Counted from the first letter of the stretch, positions 45,291 through 54,241 are shown. The stretch is 64,000 nucleotides of DNA from Candidatus Galacturonatibacter soehngenii (GCF_008830185.1 NZ_WAGX01000007.1:310001-374000), one strand, 5' to 3'. Program-made: numbers and translations. Notes: generated by a model not told the origin, from the letters alone.

Positions 45291-47537
45291 ATGAAAGATA
45301 AAATTATAGTAAAAGGAGCAAGAGAAAAGAATTTAAAGAATATTGATGTATGTATTCCAAAGAAAGAAATCACAGCAGTAGTTGGGCCATCTGGTTCAGG
45401 AAAATCTGCCTTAGTATTTAATACCATTGCTGCAGAATCACAAAGGCAGATGAATGAGAGCTATTCCAGTTTTATTAGAACAAGATTAGGGAAGTTCCCA
45501 CAGCCAAAATGTGATGAGATTAAAAGACTATCACCATCAATTATTATAGATCAAAAAAAGATTGGAGATAATAGCAGGTCTACAGTAGGAACAGTAACTG
45601 ATATATATTCAAAACTTAGACTCTTATTTTCTAGGTTTGGAAAGCCCTTTGTAGGATATTCAGATAGCTTTTCTTTTAATAATCTAAAAGGTATGTGTGA
45701 AGTTTGTGAGGGAATTGGAAAAATAAGGGATATTGATACAGAAAAGATTATAGATAAAAATAAATCGCTAAATGAAGGAGCAATTCTATTTCCTACATTT
45801 CAAGTAGGAGGATTTAGATGGAGTAGGTATGTAGAGTCTGGTTTGTTTGATAATGACAAAAAAATCAGTGATTATAATGAGAAGGAACTTCATCTGTTAT
45901 TATATGCAGATGAAATAAAATTAGAAAATCCAAGTGATAAATATCCAAAATCAGCAATTTATGATGGATTAATACCAAGAATAGAAAAAGCTTTCTTTAA
46001 AAAGGATATTAGGGAAGGTAGAGTTTATAAACATGAAATAGATAAATATGCAAGAGAAATTATCTGCCCAAAATGTAATGGAGCAAGGTTAAACGAAAAT
46101 ATCTTAAAATGTAAAATAAATGATAAAAACATCTATGATTATTGTAGACTAAGTATAGAGAATTTAATAATTGAGCTAGAGAGTTTAAGCATAAAGAATG
46201 CAAAAGAATTGATAGATTCAATTTTAAAAGATCTATATAATTTTAGATTAGTAGGGCTTGATTATTTAAGTTTAAGTAGAAATACTGGAACTCTTTCAGG
46301 AGGAGAATCCCAAAGAATAAAGATCATAAAGCAACTTGGAAGCAGTCTTGTAGATCTATTATATATCTTAGACGAACCAAGTGTAGGTTTGCATCCAGAA
46401 GATATATTGAGGATAAATAGATTATTGATAGATTTAAAGAAGAAAGGAAATACAGTATTAATTGTTGAACATGATATTGATATGATAAAGATTGCTGATA
46501 ATATAGTAGAATTAGGACCAAGATCAGGAGAAAAAGGTGGAGAGTTAATTTTTTCAGGAAGATATGAAGATTTTCTAACTGCAGAGACGCTGACATCAAG
46601 GGAATTTAAAAAGAAGAATGAATTAAACAATGAAATAAAGACTTTTAAAGAGTGGATAGAAGTTAATAAAGCAAAGGCAAACAATCTAAAGAATATAAAT
46701 ATTAAGATACCTAAAAATGCAATTACTGTAGTAACTGGAGTTGCAGGTTCAGGGAAATCATCACTTATGGATATCGAATTTAGAAAGAGATATCCTGAAG
46801 CTATTTTTATTGATCAAAAGAAGATATATACAAATGTCAGATCAACAGTTTCAAGCTATATAGGGATATTTGATAACATTAAAGATATCTTTGCCAAAAA
46901 AAATAACATATCTCCATCTTACTTTAGTTTTAATTCCAAGGGTGCTTGCCCAGAATGTGGAGGCAAAGGTTATATAAAACTAGACTTAGCATATATGGAT
47001 GACATAGTTAGCCAATGCGAAGCATGCAATGGAAAAAGATACAATGATAGATCACTTAAATATAAGGTAAATGGTTTGGATATAAGTCAGGTATTGGATT
47101 TATCAATTGAAAATGCTTTAAGCTATTTCAAATACTTTAAAATTAATAAAATTTTACAGCAATTAATAGATGTAGGGATTGGATATTTAACTTTAGGACA
47201 GAGCTTAGATACACTATCTGGAGGAGAACTACAAAGATTAAAGCTATCTATCAATTTAAATTTAAATGGAAATATTTATGTCTTTGATGAGCCAACAACA
47301 GGTCTACATGTAAAGGATATTGATAGATTGATAGGGATATTTAAGAGATTATCTAGAGATAACACAATAATAATTATTGAACATAATTTAGATATAATGC
47401 GTATGGCCGACTGGATTATAGATTTGGGACCATATGCTGGAGAGGAAGGTGGGTATTTATTATATCAAGGGAGAATTGAAGGGATATTGGAATCCCAAAA
47501 ATCAATTACAGGAAGACATTTAAGGAAATATCTTTAG
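45291..47537 (+). CDS. Short UvrA-like ABC protein
   Basis: 748 residues, about 190 shorter than canonical UvrA. Two ATPase modules: Walker A GPSGSGKSALV and GVAGSGKSSLM, signatures LSGGESQRIKI and LSGGELQRLKL, Walker B ILDEPSVGLH and VFDEPTTGLH. Zinc pairs CEVC, CPKC, CPEC and CEAC. The segment that in UvrA binds UvrB (after the first zinc-free insertion, normally about 130-250) is missing. Such short UvrA-like proteins (e.g. DrrC type) occur in antibiotic self-resistance and in defence-like loci, and probably work without UvrB. Paired divergently with the WYL regulator. Confidence 0.82.
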   Translation: MKDKIIVKGAREKNLKNIDVCIPKKEITAVVGPSGSGKSALVFNTIAAESQRQMNESYSSFIRTRLGKFPQPKCDEIKRLSPSIIIDQKKIGDNSRSTVGTVTDIYSKLRLLFSRFGKPFVGYSDSFSFNNLKGMCEVCEGIGKIRDIDTEKIIDKNKSLNEGAILFPTFQVGGFRWSRYVESGLFDNDKKISDYNEKELHLLLYADEIKLENPSDKYPKSAIYDGLIPRIEKAFFKKDIREGRVYKHEIDKYAREIICPKCNGARLNENILKCKINDKNIYDYCRLSIENLIIELESLSIKNAKELIDSILKDLYNFRLVGLDYLSLSRNTGTLSGGESQRIKIIKQLGSSLVDLLYILDEPSVGLHPEDILRINRLLIDLKKKGNTVLIVEHDIDMIKIADNIVELGPRSGEKGGELIFSGRYEDFLTAETLTSREFKKKNELNNEIKTFKEWIEVNKAKANNLKNINIKIPKNAITVVTGVAGSGKSSLMDIEFRKRYPEAIFIDQKKIYTNVRSTVSSYIGIFDNIKDIFAKKNNISPSYFSFNSKGACPECGGKGYIKLDLAYMDDIVSQCEACNGKRYNDRSLKYKVNGLDISQVLDLSIENALSYFKYFKINKILQQLIDVGIGYLTLGQSLDTLSGGELQRLKLSINLNLNGNIYVFDEPTTGLHVKDIDRLIGIFKRLSRDNTIIIIEHNLDIMRMADWIIDLGPYAGEEGGYLLYQGRIEGILESQKSITGRHLRKYL

Positions 47538-47747
47538 GAATAATCATTTTAGATAATGAAGGATACAGAGTGGATTTAATTGCTTGTTAATCTATCCTTG
47601 CCAAGTAGTAAGGGTATGATAGGTTGATGGATAGAAAACTTATTCATTTACTTTCAAAATACATTGTACTGGTGTTGCTGGACGGCTATAAATTTTTACT
47701 AACTTTACCATTGCATAGTAACCACTAAGGGTATAATATCAATCTAC

Positions 47748-47807
47748 GACATCTTTATTGTCACCTCAAGGCATGTTGAAGCCGTAACACTGCTTGTGAA
47801 GGAGTAA
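47748..47807 (+). repeat. Scar C: detached RlmD-type C-terminal tail
   Basis: Reads DIFIVTSRHVEAVTLLVKE then TAA. Dyad part CTCAAGGCATGTTGA (47765-47779). The region 47538-48017 around it is otherwise without genes, apart from the further tail-like frame at 47884. Confidence 0.6.
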
Positions 47808-47883
47808 AACGATTGAAGAAGCAGATGTACGTCTCATGTCAGGAATGTCCAAGAGCACGAGTGAAGCGAATTGGGATTGGAAA

Positions 47884-47925
47884 CATTCTACGGCGGAGTG
47901 TGTTGTGTTGATAGAAAGGAAATAG
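47884..47925 (+). repeat. Possible sixth RlmD-type tail
   Basis: A short frame ending HSTAECVVLIERK then TAG resembles another methyltransferase tail (x-ECVVL-I-ERK). It lacks the CTCAA dyad, so it may be an older, decayed scar or chance. Confidence 0.3.
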
Positions 47926-48017
47926 GCTGATATAAAAGACCTTGAAGGTTTTTAAGTGAAAATTAAAGTGTATATTATGTTCCCTCAGACTTTGGTTTGG
48001 GATAATCAATTATCTTG

Positions 48018-48048
48018 TTGACATTGACGTAACGTCATAGCCTATAAT
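48018..48048 (+). promoter_or_regulatory. MerR-type promoter and operator
   Basis: TTGACA (48018-48023), 19-bp spacer, TATAAT (48043-48048), with dyad TGACGTAACGTCA in the spacer. Near-consensus boxes with an over-long spacer, the MerR activation signature. Drives the DUF2268 gene. Confidence 0.7.
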
Positions 48049-48104
48049 TGAAATTGCTCTAAGTGATATCACGATTTCAATTGAATAATAAGGAGATGAT
48101 TTAA

Positions 48105-48968
48105 ATGGAAATAATTATACAAGACACTTTAAATTTATATAAAGAAATGCTTAATTTGCCTGAAGGGGAAAGAATTGAATTCTTTAGCAGCGAATTACTG
48201 AAGCCTTTTAATACGATGTTTGAAATAATGCATATGCCTAAGACACCTGAAGCCATGGGGTGTATACAGCTATCCGGCCGTGACTCCAAGATGGTAGAGA
48301 TGCTAGAAAAGCTTGAAAAGGCTGATGCATGGAATAATGCCAAAAGAACCATGGAAGCTGCAGCAGCTCGCTTTGAAGAAGCCTGCATTCCAGTACCGGA
48401 AAAAGTTGTAGTAGGAATCTTCTTAGGAAACCCAGAATGCTTAGCAATGGTAGAAGGATACACTGGTATGGGGTCTATACCTGGCTATATACAAATAGTG
48501 ATAGATCCTAATGAAAAAAACCTGCCAAAGCTGAATGCATGTATAGTTCATGAGTTTCATCACAATGTGCTTTTCCATAATGTAAAATGGAACTTTATGA
48601 CTGATGTAACAGTTGGGAAGTACGTTGCTATTGAAGGCTTGGCTGAAAGCTTTGCAGCGAGCATGTTTGGAGAAGAGTACGTTGGCCCATGGGTAACAGG
48701 TATACAAGGAGCAGATTTAGAAACTTCAAGAAGAATAATTTCAAAATCGCTTAACGTAAAAGGATTTATGGAGGTTCGTAAATATATATATGGAAAGCAC
48801 CCAATGATGCCAGAGACTCAAGACTTTGGAATGCCTTTTTGTGGAGGCTATGCCGTAGGATATCATGTTATACAGGCATATCTAAGAAAGACCGGTATTT
48901 CAATAGAAAAGGCTACGATTATTGATGGCGATGAAATCATGAGGGCATCTGGCTATTTTGAAAATTAA
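48105..48968 (+). CDS. DUF2268-type putative zinc metalloprotease
   Basis: 287 residues. The protease motif HEFHH (in IVHEFHHNVLF) with a downstream glutamate (IEGLAESFAASMFGE) is the DUF2268 signature. No signal peptide. The family is undefined in function. It is preceded by a MerR-type promoter and sits convergent to a MerR/TipAS regulator gene that probably controls it. AAGGAGATG ribosome site. Confidence 0.75.
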   Translation: MEIIIQDTLNLYKEMLNLPEGERIEFFSSELLKPFNTMFEIMHMPKTPEAMGCIQLSGRDSKMVEMLEKLEKADAWNNAKRTMEAAAARFEEACIPVPEKVVVGIFLGNPECLAMVEGYTGMGSIPGYIQIVIDPNEKNLPKLNACIVHEFHHNVLFHNVKWNFMTDVTVGKYVAIEGLAESFAASMFGEEYVGPWVTGIQGADLETSRRIISKSLNVKGFMEVRKYIYGKHPMMPETQDFGMPFCGGYAVGYHVIQAYLRKTGISIEKATIIDGDEIMRASGYFEN

Positions 48969-48976
48969 ATTAATGT

Positions 48977-49010
48977 AATAAAGCATGCTGATTGTGCAGC
49001 ATGCTTTATT
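48977..49010. terminator. Bidirectional terminator between convergent genes
   Basis: AATAAAGCATGCTG (48977-48990) and CAGCATGCTTTATT (48997-49010) form a perfect 14-bp stem with a 6-nt loop; A/T-rich on both sides. Confidence 0.8.
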
Positions 49011-49011
49011 G

Positions 49012-49776
49012 CTACCTGCTAGTTTTACAATAATACATAATTGCCAGATAAACGAATTCACTCAAATCTTCATCACTGAATTGGTTGAAATAGTTTTTCC
49101 ATCTTTTATCAGATTTATAGTCATTAGCAATACATTTCAAAATTTCTGTATCACAAGTCATATTTTGTTCCAGGTAACTTTTCCATTCTGAAATTAATTT
49201 CTGTACCTCCTTGGAAGAAGGCGGGGTATGAATTTGTTTTGCTAATTTTTTAAATACTTTTTCCATATTGTTTGCAAATTCATAAGATAAGTTTTCTTTT
49301 TCCTTATCAGATAGTTTTTCTAGGTTTTTCTCATATTCTTTGTATTTTTCTGTTTCACCATATACTATTTTAGCTTCACGACTATATTGTTGTTGTAATG
49401 GCAAAATTGGCGAGTTATTAAAGATATTCAAATTAAATATTTCTTTTCCTGATACATACTCCTCTAAGGCACTAATAATTGTACCTAAGCGCTGCTGTTT
49501 TGCTAGTAAGGTTTGATGATGCATCTTTAAAATTTGTAGTTGTTCCACTTTTGATAGCTGCATAATATCTGATATTTCTTTTAAAGATAAATCCATTTCT
49601 TTTAAAAATAAAATAGTCTGCAGACTTGCCAAATCTTCTCTGCTATAAGCTCGGTAACCTTTATCCGATAATCGTGTCGGTTTTAATAAATTTATTTTAT
49701 CATAGAAATGTAATGTCCTGGCTGTGACACCAGTTATACGTACAATATCTTTAACTGCAAAAAATTGTGTTTTCAT
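49012..49776 (-). CDS. MerR-family regulator with TipAS antibiotic-binding domain
   Basis: 254 residues. MerR HTH (about 5-72, VKDIVRITGVTARTLHFYDKI), coiled coil (about 75-110) and a C-terminal TipAS-like domain (about 145-254, YGETEKYKEYEKNL ... NPSKS-like helices ending FVYLAIMYYC). TipAS domains bind thiopeptides and other drugs. It is flanked by two genes whose promoters have 19-bp spacers with closely related dyads, so it likely controls the DUF2268 gene and the flavodoxin gene. Confidence 0.82.
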   Translation of the reverse strand: MKTQFFAVKDIVRITGVTARTLHFYDKINLLKPTRLSDKGYRAYSREDLASLQTILFLKEMDLSLKEISDIMQLSKVEQLQILKMHHQTLLAKQQRLGTIISALEEYVSGKEIFNLNIFNNSPILPLQQQYSREAKIVYGETEKYKEYEKNLEKLSDKEKENLSYEFANNMEKVFKKLAKQIHTPPSSKEVQKLISEWKSYLEQNMTCDTEILKCIANDYKSDKRWKNYFNQFSDEDLSEFVYLAIMYYCKTSR

Positions 49777-49946
49777 TTCAAAAATCCTCTAATCCTTTAA
49801 GAATAATATAAAATAGGTCAAATTTTATCTCAAGCTCAGTAAATTAATTGCTCAATTATATCCATCTAATCTCCCCATTTTTGTATTATATAATACTCTA
49901 TAACCTTATGCCATAAGATTCTTTGGGAGATGAACAAAATTTACAC

Positions 49947-49977
49947 TTGACTATGACGTAAGGTCATAGTGTACTAT
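49947..49977 (+). promoter_or_regulatory. MerR-type promoter and operator
   Basis: TTGACT (49947-49952), 19-bp spacer, TACTAT (49972-49977), with perfect dyad CTATGAC-5-GTCATAG overlapping. Divergent to the MerR/TipAS gene; drives the flavodoxin gene. Confidence 0.7.
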
Positions 49978-50004
49978 ATACTCGTAATAATAAAGTAATA
50001 TGAC

Positions 50005-50053
50005 ATTCATATCGTATTAAATTATATACTTCATATTTTAATACGATATGAAT
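50005..50053 (+). repeat. Long inverted repeat in the flavodoxin leader
   Basis: ATTCATATCGTATTAAA (50005-50021) and TTTAATACGATATGAAT (50037-50053) are perfectly complementary (17 bp). No T-run follows. It would form a stable leader hairpin about 50 bp before the start codon. Confidence 0.6.
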
Positions 50054-50103
50054 CATTTTAAACAGACCGAGAAATCGAAATTTTACGAAAGGAAATGACA
50101 CAT

Positions 50104-50577
50104 ATGAACAATACACTGATTGTTTTTTATTCGCTTTTTGGAAATACAGAAAATTTAGCATTAGAAATAGCAATACAGACTGGTGGTGCATTAAGAGAAT
50201 TAATTCCTGATAAGAATTATTCTTTTGATTATAATACAGCCTGTAAAGAAGTAAGAAATCAAATTTCCCGAGGATTTTCCTCCAAGTTAATATCTGGAAA
50301 TGAGTCGATACAAGATTATCAAACAATATTTATAGGTTCACCAAACTGGCTTAAAACATTAGCTCCGCCAGTTTTGGGTTTCCTTAGAGCACATGATTTC
50401 ACGGGAAAAACAGTAATTCCATTTTGTACTCATGGAGGCGGCGGATTTGGCCAAATTGAAAATGATATAACTAGAGAGTGTTCAAAATCCATCATTCTAC
50501 CAGGTATTGCTGTAAATGGTACTGTTGCGCCGGAAGAGGTTGCAAATTGGCTTGAGAAAATTGGATACGAATTATAA
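50104..50577 (+). CDS. Flavodoxin-family protein
   Basis: 157 residues from ATG 50104 (AAAGGA 10 nt upstream; the ATG at 50095 is too close). FMN loop YSLFGNTENLA at the N terminus, then TIFIGSPNWLKTLAPPVLGF and FCTHGGGGFGQ, as in flavodoxin_4. Such proteins donate electrons or reduce quinones and drugs. Expression appears controlled by the MerR/TipAS regulator and by the leader hairpin. Confidence 0.85.
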   Translation: MNNTLIVFYSLFGNTENLALEIAIQTGGALRELIPDKNYSFDYNTACKEVRNQISRGFSSKLISGNESIQDYQTIFIGSPNWLKTLAPPVLGFLRAHDFTGKTVIPFCTHGGGGFGQIENDITRECSKSIILPGIAVNGTVAPEEVANWLEKIGYEL

Positions 50578-50608
50578 TAAACCCTAGATATGGAAAGGGG
50601 TATTCAAA

Positions 50609-50865
50609 ATGGAAAAAGTAATGCCATTCTTAATGTTTCAAGATGGTAAGGCAGAAGAAGCAATAAGAAACATGAGTTCTCCTTTATACCATCGTTTTCA
50701 ATTTATGTTACTTGCAATACTGAAGATGAAATTAGCAACCTTTATCAGAGACTTAATGAAGGAGGACAAGAACTTATGCCTTTAGATGATTATGGTTTTA
50801 GCAAAAAGTTCGGTTGGGTAAATGATCGCTTTGGAGTTTCGTGGCAACTAAATCTTCTAAAATAA
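50609..50865 (+). pseudogene. VOC/PhnB-like protein, decayed copy 2
   Basis: Starts MEKVMPFLMFQDGKAEEA (ATG 50609), then an internal deletion removes the middle and shifts the frame. The remainder matches copy 1: the C-terminal text NDRFGVSWQLNLLK is retained. The leader (TTCAAAATGGAAAAAGTAAT) also matches copy 1. Both copies are dead, 7 kb apart, each just before a scar. Confidence 0.7.
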
Positions 50866-51139
50866 AAGCAAGAAAGATTACACAATAAAAATAACACTTT
50901 AAATTGTGATGAACAAAGCCTTCAAATAAATAAATATTTGGGGGTTTTGTTGCTTACAATTTTAATACAAAGAGTATTAGAATGTAATAGCAAATATCAA
51001 GTATCAAATTACCAAGATAATACTTGCCTAAATGTAAAGAGTAATATTATGGTTGAAATCAGAAATTCAAAAAAAATGTAGGAGAATTGCTAGAACTTCA
51101 GAAATATACTATTCCACCAAGGGGGTACTAGATACTTAC

Positions 51140-51205
51140 GACATCATTATTGTACTCTCAAGGCATGTGGAGACCGTCTGTTGTCTACAAAGGGTGAATA
51201 TGTAG
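51140..51205 (+). repeat. Scar D: detached RlmD-type C-terminal tail
   Basis: Reads DIIIVLSRHVETVCCLQRVN then M and TAG. Imperfect dyad CTCTCAAGGCATGTGGAGAC (51155-51174). Marks the left edge of the ICE-remnant module. Confidence 0.6.
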
Positions 51206-51404
51206 AAATCCTTGAATTTACGCACTTTGCGAGGGTTTTTAAGTTCACTGGGAAATCGAATTTTGGAAGAAAAAAAGAGATTTCCAATGAGATTAAAGTC
51301 TCAGTAGTTATAGAACTGGTATGAGTGGACACAAAAATATATCGTTCATAAATCGGATGCTTTCAGTAAAATAAACCATCAACAATTTCATAAGAAAAAG
51401 TCGA
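51206..51404. other. Left end of the ICE remnant, non-coding
   Basis: About 200 bp with no supported gene. It includes a small hairpin (GGAAATCG / GATTTCC around 51250-51295). In relatives this interval holds the element end and regulatory DNA. Confidence 0.3.
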
Positions 51405-51458
51405 AAGACCGCTTGTTTTCAACATCTTTGATGTGAAAGCAGGCGGTCTTCTTTTTTT
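51405..51458 (+). terminator. Strong terminator-like hairpin at the ICE left end
   Basis: AGACCGCTTG (51406-51415) pairs with the AGGCGGTCT arm (51441-51449), stem extended by TTTTCAACATC/GATGTGAAA, followed by TTCTTTTTTT. It blocks read-through from outside into parB or acts as an attenuator. Confidence 0.65.
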
Positions 51459-51502
51459 GCCAGTTTTCACATGACACCTAGAATAACAGGAGGAATGAGA
51501 AG

Positions 51503-52519
51503 ATGAAGAAATCAAAGGAATTGTGTTCATTATGGAACAACGAACAGGAATTACAGACGGGAAACGTCAAAATCAGTGAATTGCATGAGTTTAAAGGACA
51601 TCCTTTTCGAGTGGAGCATGATATGCAGTTGTTTGAATTATCCAAAAGCATTGATGAAAAAGGAATATTGGTTCCGCTGATTGTTAGACCTAATCCTGAT
51701 GGAGAAGGGTATGAGATTATTGCAGGTCATAGAAGAAAAGCTGCCTGTGAATGGGCTGGTGTTGATATAGTTCCTGTCATGGTTATGCAGATGGATGATG
51801 CAGAAGCCACAATAGCCATGATCGACAGCAATCTCCAACGAGAGCATATCAGACCTAGTGAAAAGGCATTTGCTTATAAAATGAAGTTGGAGGCAATGAA
51901 GCAGCAAGGAAAACGAAATGATTTGTTTCAAGATGGAACTTTGTCCCCAGTGGGGACGAAGTTAGAAAATTCTACTTTGGAATTGAATCAGCTGGTCTGT
52001 TCTTATGATGATTCGGGAAAATGGCAATTAGAAAGTCAGCCATTAGAAAAAGAAAGAGTACGGACAGATGAATTGTTGGCAAGACAAATAGGAGAAAGCA
52101 GGAATCAGATCGCAAGATATATTCGTCTTACGAATCTGATACCTAAGATTTTGGATATGGTAGATGAAGATAAACTGGCATTTCGCTCCGCAGTAGAACT
52201 GTCTTATCTGTCAGAAGAAGAACAGTATGAGCTTCATGCAGTTATGGAATTGGAGCAGGTGATTCCGTCTTTATCTCAAGCAAATCGGATGAAACGGATG
52301 AGCCAGTCAGGAAAGTTAGATATGGATATGATTTATGAAATTCTTGGGGAAGAGAAACCAAATCAGAGGGAAAAGCTAAAGATCTACGCTGATTCATTAG
52401 AAGGGTATTTTCCATCCGATTTTACACCAAAACAGAAAGTGGAACTGATTGAAAAGCTTGTGAAAGAATGGAGCCTAAATCAAGCCAAGACTAAGACAAT
52501 GGAGAAGAAGGGAAGGTAA
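51503..52519 (+). CDS. parB: ParB/RepB/Spo0J-family partition protein of an ICE
   Basis: 338 residues. ParB nuclease-like N domain (about 20-110, IVRPNPDGEGYEIIAGHRRK, then DSNLQREHIRPSEKAFAYKM), HTH (about 185-235, RTDELLARQIGESRNQIARY), C-terminal helical part. This type, without a partner ParA next to it, is common in Tn1549/CTn-like ICEs. GGAGGA ribosome site. Directly followed by tnpV (6-nt gap). Confidence 0.85.
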   Translation: MKKSKELCSLWNNEQELQTGNVKISELHEFKGHPFRVEHDMQLFELSKSIDEKGILVPLIVRPNPDGEGYEIIAGHRRKAACEWAGVDIVPVMVMQMDDAEATIAMIDSNLQREHIRPSEKAFAYKMKLEAMKQQGKRNDLFQDGTLSPVGTKLENSTLELNQLVCSYDDSGKWQLESQPLEKERVRTDELLARQIGESRNQIARYIRLTNLIPKILDMVDEDKLAFRSAVELSYLSEEEQYELHAVMELEQVIPSLSQANRMKRMSQSGKLDMDMIYEILGEEKPNQREKLKIYADSLEGYFPSDFTPKQKVELIEKLVKEWSLNQAKTKTMEKKGR

Positions 52520-52524
52520 TTATT

Positions 52525-52905
52525 ATGAATGAAGAGAAATCATTATTTGATTCCATGGGAGTTCGTTATGAAGAAAGAGAAGGATTATTTTATCCAGTAA
52601 TTACAGAGACGGAAATACAAGAACCAATTCATGCAGGAAAGTATGGACATCTTTGGATGAATTTTATGAAAGAGAACCATACGGATCGTTATCGTCATTT
52701 ATATCGATTTGGGAAAATAATGGAAAAAGCAGCAGAGGTTGATGAGGAAGCTTATCAGATGCTGGATTCCATGACTGAGAAATATTTAATGAGTCATTCC
52801 CTTAAAGATTCCAGTTCTACCATGGAAATGTGGAGACTTCGGGAAGAAGCCAAACGAATAGCGGAAGAAGTTATATTTCAAGATATTGTTAATCAGTTTC
52901 ACTAA
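52525..52905 (+). CDS. tnpV: Transposon-encoded protein TnpV
   Basis: 126 residues. Start EEKSLFDSMGVRYEEREGL, central GKYGHLWMNFMKENHTDRYR and the acidic C-terminal helix are the TnpV pattern known from Tn4451-like elements. Role unclear; an accessory of mobile elements. Tight operon with parB and parM. Confidence 0.8.
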   Translation: MNEEKSLFDSMGVRYEEREGLFYPVITETEIQEPIHAGKYGHLWMNFMKENHTDRYRHLYRFGKIMEKAAEVDEEAYQMLDSMTEKYLMSHSLKDSSSTMEMWRLREEAKRIAEEVIFQDIVNQFH

Positions 52906-52922
52906 AGGGAGGGATTTTATTT

Positions 52923-53960
52923 ATGAATGAGAACTTAAGGATAGCAGGAAGTCAGAATAATTTTATGGGAAGAACAAAGCAAACAGAAATTACAACAGCA
53001 CCTAAGGGTAAAGGAGAAGAACGAATGAGAGATTATACTATGAATGGAACTTTAATTATTGGCTGTGACCACGGTTACGGCAACATTAAGACAGCGAATT
53101 TTTGTTTCAGAGCATCCGCCGAAGCAAGTGAAACAGCACCGATTTTTAGCAAAGATTATGTGAAATTTGAGGATAAATATTATGTAATATCAGAAGGGCA
53201 CAAGAGTTTTCTGGCAGACAAGATTGCAGATGATGATTATTATATACTGACGCTGGCGGCAATTGCAAAAGAACTGGAACTTCGAGAATTGCATGAGGCA
53301 AAAATTCATCTAGCGGTAGGATTACCGCTGAAATGGGTAAAGGCACAAAGAGAATCGTTTAAGTCGTATCTGCTTCGCAATCGCTACGTGAATTTTGAAT
53401 ATCGTGAGAAGAAATATCTAGTAGAGATTGTAGATTGTACTGTAATGCCACAGTGCTATTCTGCGGTGGCAGAGACTTTAAAAGAATTTACTGGAATTAA
53501 TATGCTTGTGGATATTGGAAATGGAACCATGAATATCATGTATCTTAATGACAGAAGAGCGATGGAAAATAAATCCTGGACTGAGAAATTCGGAGTCAAT
53601 CAGTGTGCAATTCGAATTCACAACAAAGTTCTGGATGAAACAGGAACCAATCTTATGGATGATGTGATTGAGCGTTTTCTAAGAACAGGAGTAACGAAAG
53701 TAGATGAACCTTATAATTCCTTAATCATAAATGCAGCAGCAGAGTATGTGGCTGAAATATTTGCGAAACTGAAAGATTATGAATATAACGATAAGCTCAT
53801 GAATCTGCATATTATGGGTGGTGGTCATAAACTGGTGGAAACTGTTGGAGAGTATAATCCAGATAAGACCTTTTTTATCACAGATATCTGTGCAACGGCA
53901 AAAGGATACGAGTATTACTGTTATATGGGACTTCGCAGACAAAACCAGAATCGTAATTAG
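52923..53960 (+). CDS. parM: ParM/StbA-like actin-fold ATPase
   Basis: 345 residues. Actin-like phosphate loops: CDHGYGNIKTANF (phosphate 1) and LVDIGNGTMNIM (phosphate 2), then adenosine motif LHIMGGGHKL. It segregates low-copy plasmids or circularised ICEs by forming filaments. GGGAGG ribosome site 10 nt before ATG 52923; an in-frame ATG at 53025 is possible. Confidence 0.82.
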   Translation: MNENLRIAGSQNNFMGRTKQTEITTAPKGKGEERMRDYTMNGTLIIGCDHGYGNIKTANFCFRASAEASETAPIFSKDYVKFEDKYYVISEGHKSFLADKIADDDYYILTLAAIAKELELRELHEAKIHLAVGLPLKWVKAQRESFKSYLLRNRYVNFEYREKKYLVEIVDCTVMPQCYSAVAETLKEFTGINMLVDIGNGTMNIMYLNDRRAMENKSWTEKFGVNQCAIRIHNKVLDETGTNLMDDVIERFLRTGVTKVDEPYNSLIINAAAEYVAEIFAKLKDYEYNDKLMNLHIMGGGHKLVETVGEYNPDKTFFITDICATAKGYEYYCYMGLRRQNQNRN

Positions 53961-54013
53961 AAATATTTCTGATAAATTGATATGGTTAAAATCTTATGAG
54001 AAAGGAGTTTTCA

Positions 54014-54241
54014 ATGATTAGGAATACGAATATCCGATTCTATGAGGAAGAAGAGGAAGACAAAAGGGCATGGGAAATCTTACATGCCCTTGATAAGAAA
54101 CAATTTAAGTCCCAGAGTAAATTCGTTGTGTTTGCCATACTGGATTATTATGAAAAATGCATGAAGCAAGAGCAAGATCCGTACTTTGAGATAGTCAAGC
54201 AAAATTGTAACACCAATACTGATATTTTTATCGGTAACTAA
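54014..54241 (+). pseudogene. ParR-like partner protein, 3' end replaced by IS3 insertion
   Basis: From ATG 54014 (AAAGGAG upstream): MIRNTNIRFYEEEEEDKRAW ... QFKSQSKFVVFAILDYYEK, a ParR/RHH-like short DNA-binding protein typical after parM in ICEs. Native sequence ends near 54205, where the IS inverted repeat begins (then NTNTDIFIGN comes from the IS). The downstream flank does not continue this gene, so DNA was also lost. Confidence 0.6.

Noticed and set aside
46262-46684. Two long minus-strand frames inside the UvrA-like gene
   Set aside because: Shadows of conserved ATPase codons; no ribosome site or family match.
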